A stretch of 64,000 nucleotides of DNA. It comes from Tigheibacillus halophilus (lineage in GTDB: Bacteria > Bacillota > Bacilli > Bacillales > Amphibacillaceae). The stretch's first letter is position 1, and each line of letters begins with the position of its first letter. A program made the translations under genes and the position numbers. The DNA lies in contig NZ_JBHUIZ010000003.1 of the NCBI RefSeq assembly GCF_042683165.1, forward strand, positions 434,001 through 498,000. The letters are read 5' to 3'. Below the pieces are notes generated by a model that was given only the letters and a program-made list of their open reading frames with translations, searched no databases and was not told the DNA's origin. Below are positions 56,586 through 64,000 of this stretch, piece by piece.

Positions 56586-57434
56586 CTATCCTTGCAGCAA
56601 AGTATATACATGTATTTCAGGCTCACATAAAAATCGATAAGGAAGTCTGGTCGTGCCGATGCCCTTATCGACAAAAAGCGTCAAATTCCTTTCGATAATA
56701 TGTTTTCCTTGAATATATTTCTGTGCATAGGCTGGGGTATACAAACTTCCGATGAATGGCATGCGAACCTGACCGCCATGGCTGTGACCTGATAGTTGGA
56801 CATCCACCGGATGTTGTGCAGCCGTATCTGCATAGTCAGGCTCATGTGCCAATAAAATGGTGAACAGGTCTGGGTTTGTAGTTCGCAATGCCGCTTTCAC
56901 ATCTGGTTTCCCAAGAATGACATCATCGATACCTGCTATTAGTATTCTGTCGTTGTTTTTCTCGATGGCTTGATGACTGTTCTGCAGTAACTGAAAACCG
57001 CCTTGCTTCATCACTTTTTTTAATATATCCGTGCCATATCCACCATGGTCATGGTTCCCGTATACCCACAACTTTCCATATTCAGCACGTAAACCTTGGA
57101 GCAAATGTATCAGTTCATTGCCAAAAGTATATGTATCTGGATTATCGACTAAATCACCAGTGAACACGATTAAATCAGGCTCTAGCGCATTAATCCTTTT
57201 AACCAACTTACTGAATTGGTCCAGCGTATATTGGAATCCGATATGCGTATCCGAAAATTGAATGATTTTAAAGCCGCTGAATGTAGATGTGATTTTTGGT
57301 GAAGTAATTGTTTCTCTTTGGACATGGAGCATGGATGTTTCTATATTATGGGCGTAAACGTAGGCCGAACCGCCAATTCCAAATAATGTGAGCAAGCTTC
57401 CAAAAGCTCTTTTTAAAAAAGCCCTTCTGTTCAT
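56586..57434 (-). CDS. ykuE: Metallophosphoesterase YkuE, Tat-exported
   Basis: A 282-residue calcineurin-like phosphoesterase with a twin-arginine signal (MNRRAFLKRAFGSLLTLF). Metal-binding motifs appear in order: FSDTHIG, FTGDLVDNPDT, YGNHDHGGYG, LLAHEPDYAD and LSGHSHGGQVRMP. B. subtilis YkuE is a TatAyCy substrate bound to the wall. ATG 57434 is chosen so that the Arg pair lies at residues 3-4; the ribosome site GAGGGG is a little far (13 nt). It diverges from fadH. Confidence 0.92.
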   Translation of the reverse strand: MNRRAFLKRAFGSLLTLFGIGGSAYVYAHNIETSMLHVQRETITSPKITSTFSGFKIIQFSDTHIGFQYTLDQFSKLVKRINALEPDLIVFTGDLVDNPDTYTFGNELIHLLQGLRAEYGKLWVYGNHDHGGYGTDILKKVMKQGGFQLLQNSHQAIEKNNDRILIAGIDDVILGKPDVKAALRTTNPDLFTILLAHEPDYADTAAQHPVDVQLSGHSHGGQVRMPFIGSLYTPAYAQKYIQGKHIIERNLTLFVDKGIGTTRLPYRFLCEPEIHVYTLLQG

Positions 57435-57534
57435 TTTTAAACATTTCCCCTCAAACAATCTGATATGAAAAGTATACCACGCAAAGTCTTCCTCAGAAAG
57501 AAGGCAAGACAAAAAAGAATAACGCCGCAATTTT

Positions 57535-57563
57535 TTGACTCCGTGTTCAAAATGGAATAGTAT
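57535..57563 (+). promoter_or_regulatory. Sigma-A promoter of fadH
   Basis: TTGACT (57535-57540), a 17-nt spacer and TAGTAT (57558-57563), 30 bp upstream of the fadH start. I see no FadR operator around it. Confidence 0.65.
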
Positions 57564-57592
57564 GAAAATAGAAAAATGAGGAGTGATTCAGT

Positions 57593-58360
57593 TTGAAAGG
57601 AAAAACGGTAATCATTACAGGTGCTTCAAGTGGTATGGGGAAATTCATGGCAAAAAAATTCGTTGAGGAGGGAACTCATACTGTCATGACGGGAAGGAGC
57701 TTGGAGCGTCTGCAAGCTGCTGCTGAAGAACTTGCTGCAACTGCGCAAGGTGAAATCCTGACCATTCAAATGGATGTGCGCAAGCCAGATGATGTCAGTC
57801 GTATGGTTGATGAAGCAGTCCGTCAATTTGGTAAGATTGACTGTTTGATTAATAATGCAGCAGGTAATTTCATCTGTTCTGCAGAGGATATGTCAGTGAA
57901 CGGTTGGAACGCAGTGATTGATATCGTGCTAAATGGGACTTTTTACTGTAGCCAGGCCGTTGGAAAGCATTGGATAGAGCAAAAGAGCAAGGGAGCAATT
58001 CTCAATATGGTCGCAACATACGCTTGGAATGCAGGTGCAGGGGTTTGTCATTCTTCTGCAGCCAAAGCAGGCGTGCTTAATTTGACAAGGACTTTGGCTG
58101 TAGAGTGGGGAAGCAAATATGGTATTCGCACAAATGCCATTGCACCTGGCCCCATTGAAAGAACCGGCGGTGCCGAAAAGTTATTTGAATCTGAAAAGGC
58201 AGCAAAGCGGACAATCTCGTCTGTTCCGCTAGGGCGTTTGGGAAAGCCGGAGGAAATTGCAGATTTAGCTTATTTTATGCTATCTGAAAAGGCAGCTTAT
58301 ATGAATGGAGAAGTAGTTACCCTTGATGGAGGACAGTGGTTAAATAAATTCCCTTTTTAA
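57593..58360 (+). CDS. fadH: 2,4-dienoyl-CoA reductase / SDR family (FadH, YkuF)
   Basis: A 255-residue short-chain dehydrogenase. NAD(P) motif TGASSGMGKFMA near residue 8, NNAAGNF, and the C-terminal NGEVVTLDGGQWL. The catalytic Tyr-x-x-x-Lys of classical SDRs is altered: the region reads VCHSSAAKAGVLN with Ser at the Tyr position, which is typical of 2,4-dienoyl-CoA reductases. It acts in oxidation of unsaturated fatty acids. TTG 57593 follows AGGAG by seven to eight bases. Synteny (ykuE-ykuF in B. subtilis) supports the name. Confidence 0.9.
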   Translation: MKGKTVIITGASSGMGKFMAKKFVEEGTHTVMTGRSLERLQAAAEELAATAQGEILTIQMDVRKPDDVSRMVDEAVRQFGKIDCLINNAAGNFICSAEDMSVNGWNAVIDIVLNGTFYCSQAVGKHWIEQKSKGAILNMVATYAWNAGAGVCHSSAAKAGVLNLTRTLAVEWGSKYGIRTNAIAPGPIERTGGAEKLFESEKAAKRTISSVPLGRLGKPEEIADLAYFMLSEKAAYMNGEVVTLDGGQWLNKFPF

Positions 58361-58369
58361 AATGAAATG

Positions 58370-58405
58370 GCCATACAGCAAGCCTGAAAAAAGCATCTGT
58401 ATGGC
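58370..58405. terminator. Hairpin between convergent fadH and czcD
   Basis: GCCATACAG and CTGTATGGC form a 9-bp stem with an 18-nt loop. T tract is weak, so termination is probable but not certain; it is the only structure between the two stop codons. Confidence 0.45.
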
Positions 58406-58436
58406 TGAACACAGAATTTTGTTCGCCCCTTCCCTT

Positions 58437-59348
58437 TCAAGATTTGCAGTTATCACACGTATCGTGAATGTCGGTGTCTCTTCCTTCTATCTGTACAGTG
58501 CAATGAGATATATGGAAGGTATGAAGTATTTTATCGGTAGCTACTTGTAGAAGTGCATCTCTGTCCACTTCATTTTGAACAACTAAGTGGCAGGTCATTG
58601 CCGGAAATTCATTGGTTATTGACCAAACATGCAAATCATGGATACTGTATACACCCTCCAACTCTGCCAGCATTGCTTTCATTTGTTCCATATCTACATG
58701 CTCAGGTTTTCCTTCCATCAATACATGAAAGGCATCTTTAGTGACCCTGTACCCTGAGACAAGAATGAGGATGGAGACAATTACACTTGCAATGGGATCC
58801 GCTATGTTAAATTGAAAAAAGAATATGAGCAGGCCGGCCAGGATTGCGCCTGCTGAACCAAGCAAATCGCCCATCACATGAACCAGAGCGCTTCGGATAT
58901 TCAGATTATCCTTGGAGTCTCCTTTGGTCAACATGAGGAATACAATAATATTGACCACCAACCCAACACTGGCAATAATCATCATACTGCTACTGACTTC
59001 CGGCGGCTTGACAAATCGATGATATGCCTCATAAAAAATGATCATAGAGATCACAATTAATGTAATGCCATTGATTAGCGCTGCAATTATCTCAAATCGT
59101 TTATAGCCAAAGGTTTTCTCCGCATTTGCTTTTTTCTCACCCATTTTGAAAGCCAGCAAGCTTAACCCCAGTGCAGCGGCATCACTTAACATGTGGCCGG
59201 CATCTGACAGGAGAGCCAGACTATTTGTCCAATATCCTCCAAGTGCTTCAACAATCATAAAAATGAATATGGTAATAAAGCTCCATAGTAAAACTTTCTT
59301 ATTTGCGGTATGGTGGTGGTGATGACCGTGATCGTGGTGGTTTCCCAT
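58437..59348 (-). CDS. czcD: Cation diffusion facilitator, CzcD-like
   Basis: A 303-residue metal exporter: His-rich N-terminus (MGNHHDHGHHHHHT), six helices with the zinc-site residues of the family (ALLSDAGHMLSDAAALGL; ALVHVMGDLLGSAGAI), and a cytoplasmic domain with C-terminal Cys pair region DTCDNCKS. It probably exports Zn2+, Cd2+ or Co2+ in exchange for protons or K+. ATG 59346-59348 has GAGGAGGTGG upstream. A 40-bp palindrome over its promoter suggests ArsR/SmtB-type metal control. It is not part of the ancestral ykuF-ykuL order. Confidence 0.93.
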   Translation of the reverse strand: MGNHHDHGHHHHHTANKKVLLWSFITIFIFMIVEALGGYWTNSLALLSDAGHMLSDAAALGLSLLAFKMGEKKANAEKTFGYKRFEIIAALINGITLIVISMIIFYEAYHRFVKPPEVSSSMMIIASVGLVVNIIVFLMLTKGDSKDNLNIRSALVHVMGDLLGSAGAILAGLLIFFFQFNIADPIASVIVSILILVSGYRVTKDAFHVLMEGKPEHVDMEQMKAMLAELEGVYSIHDLHVWSITNEFPAMTCHLVVQNEVDRDALLQVATDKILHTFHISHCTVQIEGRDTDIHDTCDNCKS

Positions 59349-59525
59349 GATCCACCTCCTCTTTCCTGACTGCAACAGTCAAGTTATCTTTGCGCCATAA
59401 AATCCAACTTCGATTAGACTTTCCAATGCCTTGAAAATACGGCGGCTGGGGTTTGCGTCATATCTTCAAACCGATATAGCACTCACTGTTTGGTTATTAC
59501 ATGTTGACACCAGCCGGACAGCGCT

Positions 59526-59582
59526 ACATCGTATAATATGAGCATATGCTCACATTATACGATGTGCCAAAAGCCTTTGCAA
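59526..59582 (-). promoter_or_regulatory. czcD promoter with a 40-bp palindromic operator
   Basis: On the minus strand TTGCAA (59577-59582), a 17-nt spacer and TATAAT (59554-59559) form a promoter. The -10 lies in a 40-bp inverted repeat, 59526-59565, perfect but for one base pair. Its core ATGAGCATATGCTCAC resembles the ATGAACATATGTTCAT-type operators of ArsR/SmtB repressors such as CzrA. The leader from here to czcD is about 170 nt. A TATAAT also faces right (59532-59537) but has no -35 at a proper distance. The repressor gene is not in this window. Confidence 0.72.
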
Positions 59583-59790
59583 ACGTCTAGTCTAAGCGGG
59601 CGGATGGCAACGAGAGGAACAAAGAGTAGCATCCTGTGAATCATTTTCGAATTGATTTCCAAAACGATGGAGTATGTATGCGTAAACATGATAAACTGGT
59701 TATGCAGGCGTAAACGAAATTACACGTAGCAGTTTAGCTGGATTGAAATGAACGCAATAGATAAATTAGAAATAATGTGGGGGCGATTAC

Positions 59791-60234
59791 ATGAGTTTGA
59801 CCCAAGATAAACATATAATGGATATTACTGTGGCAGATTTAATGATTTCTTCTGAGAAGGTTGCGCATGTCCAAGTCAACAATCCGTTGGAACACGCATT
59901 GCTTGTACTTGTGAAATCGGGCTACTCTGCGGTGCCGGTAGTGGATACAGCATATAAATTGAGAGGAATTATCGGTAAAACAGTCATATTGAACGAAATC
60001 CTTGGATTGGAAAGGTTCGAGTTCGAAAAATTGGATAAGACTGTCGTTGAACAAGTGATGCGTACGGAAATTCCAACACTTTCAAAAGAAGATTCATTTA
60101 TGAATGGTTTAAAAGCTGTTATTGATGCACCTTTTGTCTGTGTGATAGACGAACAACGGCATTTTGACGGGATATTAACAAGAAGAGCGATTCTGAAGCA
60201 AATCCGCACTGATTTTTATACTTCAAAGCATTAG
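59791..60234 (+). CDS. cbpB: CBS-domain c-di-AMP-responsive protein CbpB (YkuL/DarB)
   Basis: A 147-residue protein of two CBS motifs (TVADLMISSEKVAHVQVNNP and VVEQVMRTEIPTLSKED as their starts). Size and neighbourhood match B. subtilis YkuL (DarB/CbpB), which binds c-di-AMP and, when free, activates the stringent-response enzyme Rel and pyruvate carboxylase. GTGGGGGCG precedes ATG 59791. It is 36 bp upstream of an MFS gene that is not present at that place in B. subtilis. The 200 bp before it show nothing I can name. Confidence 0.9.
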   Translation: MSLTQDKHIMDITVADLMISSEKVAHVQVNNPLEHALLVLVKSGYSAVPVVDTAYKLRGIIGKTVILNEILGLERFEFEKLDKTVVEQVMRTEIPTLSKEDSFMNGLKAVIDAPFVCVIDEQRHFDGILTRRAILKQIRTDFYTSKH

Positions 60235-60270
60235 GACTAGTGGATATAAATTACGTGAGGGCTGGCGAAC

Positions 60271-61779
60271 ATGGAAGAATTGTGTAATGACCAAGACAAC
60301 TGCAAACAAACCAGGCGTCCTATCGTATTGGCTTCTATTATGCTTAGTATGTTCTTGTCTGCGATTGAAGCAACGATCGTCTCGACTGCAATGCCCGGAA
60401 TTGTAGCAGATTTGGGAGGATTTTCGCTATATAGCTGGGTTTTTTCCGCATATTTACTGACAAATGCTGCGACAATGCTGATTTTTGGCAAGCTCTCTGA
60501 CATTTTTGGCAGAAAACCAATTTTTATGATTGGAGTCAGTTTATTCATCGTTGGCTCTGTTCTTTCAGGGGTAAGCTCTTCTATGAAAATGCTTGTTGGA
60601 GCACGATTTGTGCAGGGATTTGGTGCAGGAGCACTAATGCCTATCGCCACTACCATGGTGGGGGATATGTATACGAGGGAACAAAGAGCTAAGATCCAAG
60701 GGTATCTTTCCAGCGTTTGGGGGATTTCTGCTGTTACTGGTCCTCTTTTGGGTGGTTTCTTCGTAGATAAGCTCAGCTGGCGGTACGTATTTTGGATGAA
60801 TATTCCTCTGGGATTGTTGGCGATGGTTGGCATCCTATTATTTTTTCATGAAAATCTTAGTAAAGAACAGCGTAAAATCGATTACTTTGGCACCATATGG
60901 ATTTTTCTTGCTATCAGTACATTGCTTGTCATTCTTGTTGAAATAGACGGGACCAATACATTCACTTCGCCATTATTTTGGGTGATGGGAACATCTTCAG
61001 CGGTTTGTTTCATGTTGTTCCTGTTTCAGGAGAGGCGTGCTGCAGTCCCTGCTATGCCATTGGAAATTTGGCGTAACCGCTTGATTGCACTTGCCAACAT
61101 AGCTTCATTGACCACGGGCATCATTATAATAGCAATTACAAGTTATTTGCCTGCTTTTATACAGGGAGTCATGGGAAAGTCGGCCACCATAGCTGGATTC
61201 ACTCTGACAACCATGTCCATCGGATGGCCGATTGCATCCACTATTGCAGGTAGATTGTTACTGAAAATAGGCTATCGTAAGACCTCCATACTTGGCAGCT
61301 TATTCCTCGTTTCGGGTGGTGTAATGTTTTTATTCTTAACACCTGAAAGAGGGCCAGGATGGGCTGGTGCTGGATCATTTTTAATAGGTGCAGGCATGGG
61401 GATGACAAGTACCTCGTTCATCGTAGGTATCCAAAGCAATGTTAATTGGAACATGCGTGGTACGGCCACTGCATCCAATATGTTCATGCGCTCACTTGGA
61501 AGTGCACTGGGGGTTGCTTTTTTTGGGGGCATTTTAAACAGCTATGTAAAAGCGGCGATGTTGAAATCTGGCATGGAAGGTGACCTTTCCATTCATTCAG
61601 TAAATCAATTGCTTGATCCGAATGAAGTGGGGAAAATGTCCGATACGTTGCAAACAACACTGAAGGAGGCGCTTTCGTCTGGATTACATATGACATTTTC
61701 TAGTATGTTAATTCTTGCGCTGGTAAGTGCGGCCTTAATATGGTTTCTGCCATCTAATGAGATAAAACGCCATGAATAA
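60271..61779 (+). CDS. MFS drug:H+ antiporter, DHA2 (EmrB/QacA) type
   Basis: A 502-residue protein with 14 predicted helices. DHA motifs: LSAIEATIVSTAMPGIVADLGG (motif D1), GKLSDIFGRKPIFMIG (motif A), LVGARFVQGFGAGALMP and GISAVTGPLLGGFFVDKLSWRYVFWMN (motif C). Such pumps export lipophilic or cationic compounds; the substrate is unknown. A GAGGGCTGGCGA stretch precedes ATG 60271. It lies between cbpB and ykuS, an insertion relative to B. subtilis. No TetR-type regulator is adjacent. Confidence 0.9.
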   Translation: MEELCNDQDNCKQTRRPIVLASIMLSMFLSAIEATIVSTAMPGIVADLGGFSLYSWVFSAYLLTNAATMLIFGKLSDIFGRKPIFMIGVSLFIVGSVLSGVSSSMKMLVGARFVQGFGAGALMPIATTMVGDMYTREQRAKIQGYLSSVWGISAVTGPLLGGFFVDKLSWRYVFWMNIPLGLLAMVGILLFFHENLSKEQRKIDYFGTIWIFLAISTLLVILVEIDGTNTFTSPLFWVMGTSSAVCFMLFLFQERRAAVPAMPLEIWRNRLIALANIASLTTGIIIIAITSYLPAFIQGVMGKSATIAGFTLTTMSIGWPIASTIAGRLLLKIGYRKTSILGSLFLVSGGVMFLFLTPERGPGWAGAGSFLIGAGMGMTSTSFIVGIQSNVNWNMRGTATASNMFMRSLGSALGVAFFGGILNSYVKAAMLKSGMEGDLSIHSVNQLLDPNEVGKMSDTLQTTLKEALSSGLHMTFSSMLILALVSAALIWFLPSNEIKRHE

Positions 61780-61832
61780 CATGGATCTTTTTGGTGATAT
61801 TAAAAATATATTCATATTGGGAGTGATCAATC

Positions 61833-62081
61833 ATGGCACGTATTGGAGTAGAGCCTGGGCTGAATGACATTAAGGAAGAACTTGCTTCAAAAGGACATGA
61901 AATTGTGGAACTAAGATCAGAAGCTGATACGGCTAATTGTGATTGCTGCATCATCTCTGGCATGGACAAAGATTTGATGGGCATCAGTGATGTCGTGATT
62001 AATGGTCCGGTAATAAATGCGCAAGGACAGAATGCTGAAGAAGTGGTCAGCATGGTAGATGACAAATTATTTTCGGAGTGA
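61833..62081 (+). CDS. ykuS: YkuS family protein (UPF0180)
   Basis: An 82-residue protein beginning MARIGVEPGLNDIKEELASK, with the paired Cys ANCDCCIISGMDKDLMG and ending with an acidic helix. It matches the UPF0180/YkuS family of unknown function. A GGGAG site precedes ATG 61833. A terminator follows 17 bp after the stop. Confidence 0.9.
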   Translation: MARIGVEPGLNDIKEELASKGHEIVELRSEADTANCDCCIISGMDKDLMGISDVVINGPVINAQGQNAEEVVSMVDDKLFSE

Positions 62082-62097
62082 GTGCTTAAACTGATCT

Positions 62098-62134
62098 GCA
62101 CCCCCAAATTTTTAGGGAATTTGGAGGTGCTTTT
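62098..62134 (+). terminator. Terminator after ykuS
   Basis: GCACC-CCAAAT and ATTTGGAGGTGC pair around TTTTAGGG with one bulge, followed by TTTT. Confidence 0.75.
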
Positions 62135-62345
62135 CATTGGGTAAATTTACGAGGAAAGAAAAAAACAGGGCGGTAAAATGAGATGAACATTCTGCGCTAT
62201 TAAACGCAATCTTAACTAGCCCCCCTCATGAAATATCCGTCTTTAAATTTATGGGGTTTCTTTATGAGAATCCTCTTTTTTTTGGTGGATAGTATTGCAA
62301 AGCTGTACACCGTTTGATTTTTTGGTTGATGGTTAATTAACAATA

Positions 62346-62395
62346 AATGTCACCAATCTATACAAAGGGCAAGATTTGACTTGATTGGTGACATT
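62346..62395. repeat. 13-bp perfect inverted repeat with long loop, unexplained
   Basis: AATGTCACCAATC (62346-62358) and GATTGGTGACATT (62383-62395) are exact reverse complements separated by 24 nt, with no T tract on either side. It lies in the 480-bp gap between ykuS and ykuV. A weaker hairpin TCACG...CGTGA with TTTTTT follows at 62432-62460, shortly before ykuV. These could be an operator pair or an RNA structure; nothing else is visible in the gap. Confidence 0.5.
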
Positions 62396-62560
62396 GGAAA
62401 GCACTTTCTAATGGGGGATAAATGAAAATGATCACGTGGTTTTCACCGTGACAGTTTTTTCAACTAAGGCTTTGCTATGCTTCCTTTCTACGCATTTTTG
62501 GCTATAAAGCATATATTGGATAAAAACGAATATGTTTTAATTCAAGAAGGAGATGCTATC

Positions 62561-63013
62561 ATGAAATTACGTGATCAAATGCCGGAATTGAACGGAGCGA
62601 CAAAGTGGCTGAACAGCGCCCCGATAACTAGAGCAGAGTTATTGGATGACAGACCGACATTATTTCATTTTTGGTCTGTAAGCTGCAGCCTTTGCAAAGA
62701 TGCGATGCCGAATGTAAGTAAATTTCGCGATAAATATAAAGATGAGCTTCACGTTATCGCAGTTCATATGCCCCGTTTGAAGAAAGACCTGGACATTAAA
62801 CAAATCATGAAAGTGGCCCAGGAACAAGGCATCACACAGCCAATATTCATAGATAACCGGCATAAGCTGACGGACGCTTTTGACAATCGGTACGTACCTG
62901 CTTATTATCTATTTGATAAAGATGGAAAGCTGCGACATTTTCAATCAGGCGGTGGAGGTATGAGTATGCTGCGTAAACGTTTAAACCGCGTCTTGGGATT
63001 ATCGAACAAATAA
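62561..63013 (+). CDS. ykuV: Thioredoxin-fold thiol-disulfide oxidoreductase YkuV
   Basis: A 150-residue cytoplasmic thioredoxin-like protein beginning MKLRDQMPELNGATKWLN, with the active-site CxxC in SVSCSLCKDAMP (Cys at about 43 and 46) and the cis-Pro segment NRYVPAYYLFDKDG. The size matches B. subtilis YkuV (about 148). ATG 62561 is preceded by AAGGAG nine bases upstream; an in-frame ATG at 62477 would add 28 residues without a ribosome site. It completes the ykyB-ykuV syntenic run. Confidence 0.9.
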   Translation: MKLRDQMPELNGATKWLNSAPITRAELLDDRPTLFHFWSVSCSLCKDAMPNVSKFRDKYKDELHVIAVHMPRLKKDLDIKQIMKVAQEQGITQPIFIDNRHKLTDAFDNRYVPAYYLFDKDGKLRHFQSGGGGMSMLRKRLNRVLGLSNK

Positions 63014-63160
63014 AATGATAATTAGATGCACTTTCAAAAATAACTAAAAAAGGCTATACAGTACAATTTCACATCTAGTTGACTGAAGCGAAAGGCCGCT
63101 GGCTATCAACTGTGGTTGCTAAATAAGTACTAATTGTGCCAATTACAAGTAAAATAAAAG

Positions 63161-63202
63161 AGTTTGGCAGTTCCATCTCTAGACGGACTTCCAAACTTTT
63201 TT
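63161..63202 (+). terminator. Terminator after ykuV
   Basis: AGTTTGG-AGT and ACT-CCAAACT pair (one mismatch) around a 15-nt loop, followed by TTTTTT. It lies 150 bp after the ykuV stop. Confidence 0.7.
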
Positions 63203-63344
63203 ACATTTATTACGGTTTTGGCCCACCCCCTTTTGTGAAGTACTTCTAAAATATAAATAATCGTAAAAAGAAGATAGCATTTTATTTCGAAAACCGTTAT
63301 ATTAAATATTGTGGAAATAATAAATTTTTTGTGGAGGGGAAAAG

Positions 63345-64000
63345 TTGAATATTTTAAAAAAATTAAAAGCATATTATTGGCCGTTCAAAAAGTATTTTGC
63401 GCTTTCGCTTTTATGTATGGTGTTTGTGACAGCAATTACAGTCATTTACCCGATTGTTCTTCAGATAACAATCGATGTAGTGGTCATGAAGGAACAATAT
63501 TATTACATACCTTACATTGCGGCAATCTTTTTCTCGCTTATGATCATCAAGGGCATTGCCACGTTTTTAAATCAATATCTTGGCGACTTGTTTGGCATAT
63601 CGAGTGTGTATGAAGTGAGAAATGGCCTGTATAAAAAATTGCAGGTATTGTCATTCAAATACTATGACAATGCTAAAACCGGAGATTTGATGTCAAGGTT
63701 GACAGCTGATGTAGAAGGATTTCGCTTTTTCCTTTCCTTTGGCTTTTCTGAAATGATACATACCATCCTTTTAGTTACGCTCAGTCTAGGCGTCATGTTT
63801 TTTTACTCCGCCCCCCTCGCTTTGGTCACCATGATTTCCATGCCTTTTTTAGCTATTGTCGTCTATCGATTTGACAAACGGGTGCATCCAGCATTTCGGG
63901 CAATCAGAAAATCTTTTGGCAAATTGAATACCAGGGTCCAGGAGAATATTAGTGGCATGCATACGGTCAAGTCACTCTCAAGAGAGTCGTTTGAAGTCGG
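63345..64000 (+). CDS. ABC exporter (TMD-NBD type), truncated by the right edge
   Basis: TTG 63345 with TGGAGGGG five bases upstream opens a frame that runs off the window after 218 codons. The visible part is the ABC type I exporter membrane domain: SLLCMVFVTAITVIYPIVLQ (TM1), IPYIAAIFFSLMIIKGIATF, the coupling helix region KLQVLSFKYYDNAKTGDLMS (a stretch conserved in YfiB/YknU-like half transporters), and VQENISGMHTVKSLSRE. The ATPase domain is outside. In Bacillus such half transporters often come in heterodimer pairs; a partner cannot be seen. The substrate is unknown. Confidence 0.88.
   Translation, partial: MNILKKLKAYYWPFKKYFALSLLCMVFVTAITVIYPIVLQITIDVVVMKEQYYYIPYIAAIFFSLMIIKGIATFLNQYLGDLFGISSVYEVRNGLYKKLQVLSFKYYDNAKTGDLMSRLTADVEGFRFFLSFGFSEMIHTILLVTLSLGVMFFYSAPLALVTMISMPFLAIVVYRFDKRVHPAFRAIRKSFGKLNTRVQENISGMHTVKSLSRESFEV

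Noticed and set aside
59349..59525. Nickel-cobalt or manganese riboswitch in the czcD leader
   Set aside because: No match to the conserved NiCo or yybP-ykoY motifs; only a short GACTG/CAGTC hairpin is present.
60237..60833. 198-codon minus-strand open frame
   Set aside because: Antisense to the MFS pump gene; the plus-strand protein has clear family motifs and the minus-strand product has none.
1..64000. tRNA or rRNA genes, CRISPR arrays, prophage or complete insertion sequences
   Set aside because: None found on reading both strands; no repeat-spacer arrays, no transposase motifs and no rRNA-like conserved blocks.

Overview
The window reads as chromosome of an endospore-forming, low-GC Gram-positive bacterium of the Bacillaceae. 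Evidence: a complete SpoVA-type operon, a GerA-family germinant receptor operon, two YhcN/YlaJ sporulation lipoproteins, a Spo0E-type phosphatase, sigma-V/RsiV, FloT/YuaF behind a sigma-W promoter, a PyrR attenuator, a TPP riboswitch, and a right-hand segment (ykyB, ykuE, fadH/ykuF, ykuL/cbpB, ykuS, ykuV) keeping the B. subtilis gene order. Several genes are closest to Bacillus subtilis in sequence feel but differ in arrangement, so a related genus (possibly a halotolerant one) is more likely than B. subtilis itself; the genus is not settled from sequence alone. I see no tRNA, rRNA, CRISPR array or intact mobile element.

Layout. 1-1.85 kb: floT (cut by the left edge) and yuaF, sigma-W controlled, leftward. 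1.9-3.6 kb: sigV-rsiV plus a 36-residue membrane peptide. 3.8-6.3 kb: a membrane protein and a chemoreceptor. 6.3-8.3 kb: a Vga/VmlR-like ABC-F ribosome-protection ATPase behind a long leader with tiny upstream reading frames and an intrinsic terminator. 8.4-10.8 kb: a DinB domain fused to a DacC-type D,D-carboxypeptidase, facing a second DinB protein. 11.5-14.8 kb: topB and a DUF4097 protein. 14.8-20.2 kb: sporulation lipoprotein, a Tat-exported GMC-type dehydrogenase pair, an LCP cell-wall ligase and a DNA glycosylase. 20.3-31 kb: uracil permease, NADH dehydrogenase, VanW protein, TPR protein, M3 oligopeptidase, riboswitch-controlled thiT, ybaK and an unassigned transporter.

31-38.9 kb: formate dehydrogenase with its DUF1641 partner, then an operon of CstA, a small protein ending in Arg-Cys-Cys, an ArsA/GET3-like ATPase and a zinc-type dehydrogenase. 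38.9-47.1 kb, all leftward: a spoVA2mob-type block (DUF1657, YhcN, SpoVAC, SpoVAD, SpoVAEb, DUF1657, 2Duf) followed by a germinant receptor A-B-C operon with a small D-type subunit; together they link dipicolinate traffic, inner-membrane/heat properties and germinant sensing. 47.3-49.7 kb: moeA-moaA, which make the molybdenum cofactor that the formate dehydrogenase needs. 49.7-56.5 kb: ywpF, a Ktr/Trk potassium channel subunit, signal peptidase, Spo0E-like and FbpB-like small proteins, and an iron-sulfur repair protein whose promoter carries an Fnr-like box at the class II position. 56-64 kb: the ykyB-ykuV segment with a cation exporter and an MFS pump inserted, ending in a truncated ABC exporter.

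The points most worth a second look are the DinB-carboxypeptidase fusion, the CstA/CC-tail/ArsA operon, the spoVA2mob-ger island with its D subunit, the ABC-F leader, the Fnr promoter of ric, the 40-bp palindrome over the czcD promoter, and a set of unannotated peptides of 24-52 residues with good ribosome sites.
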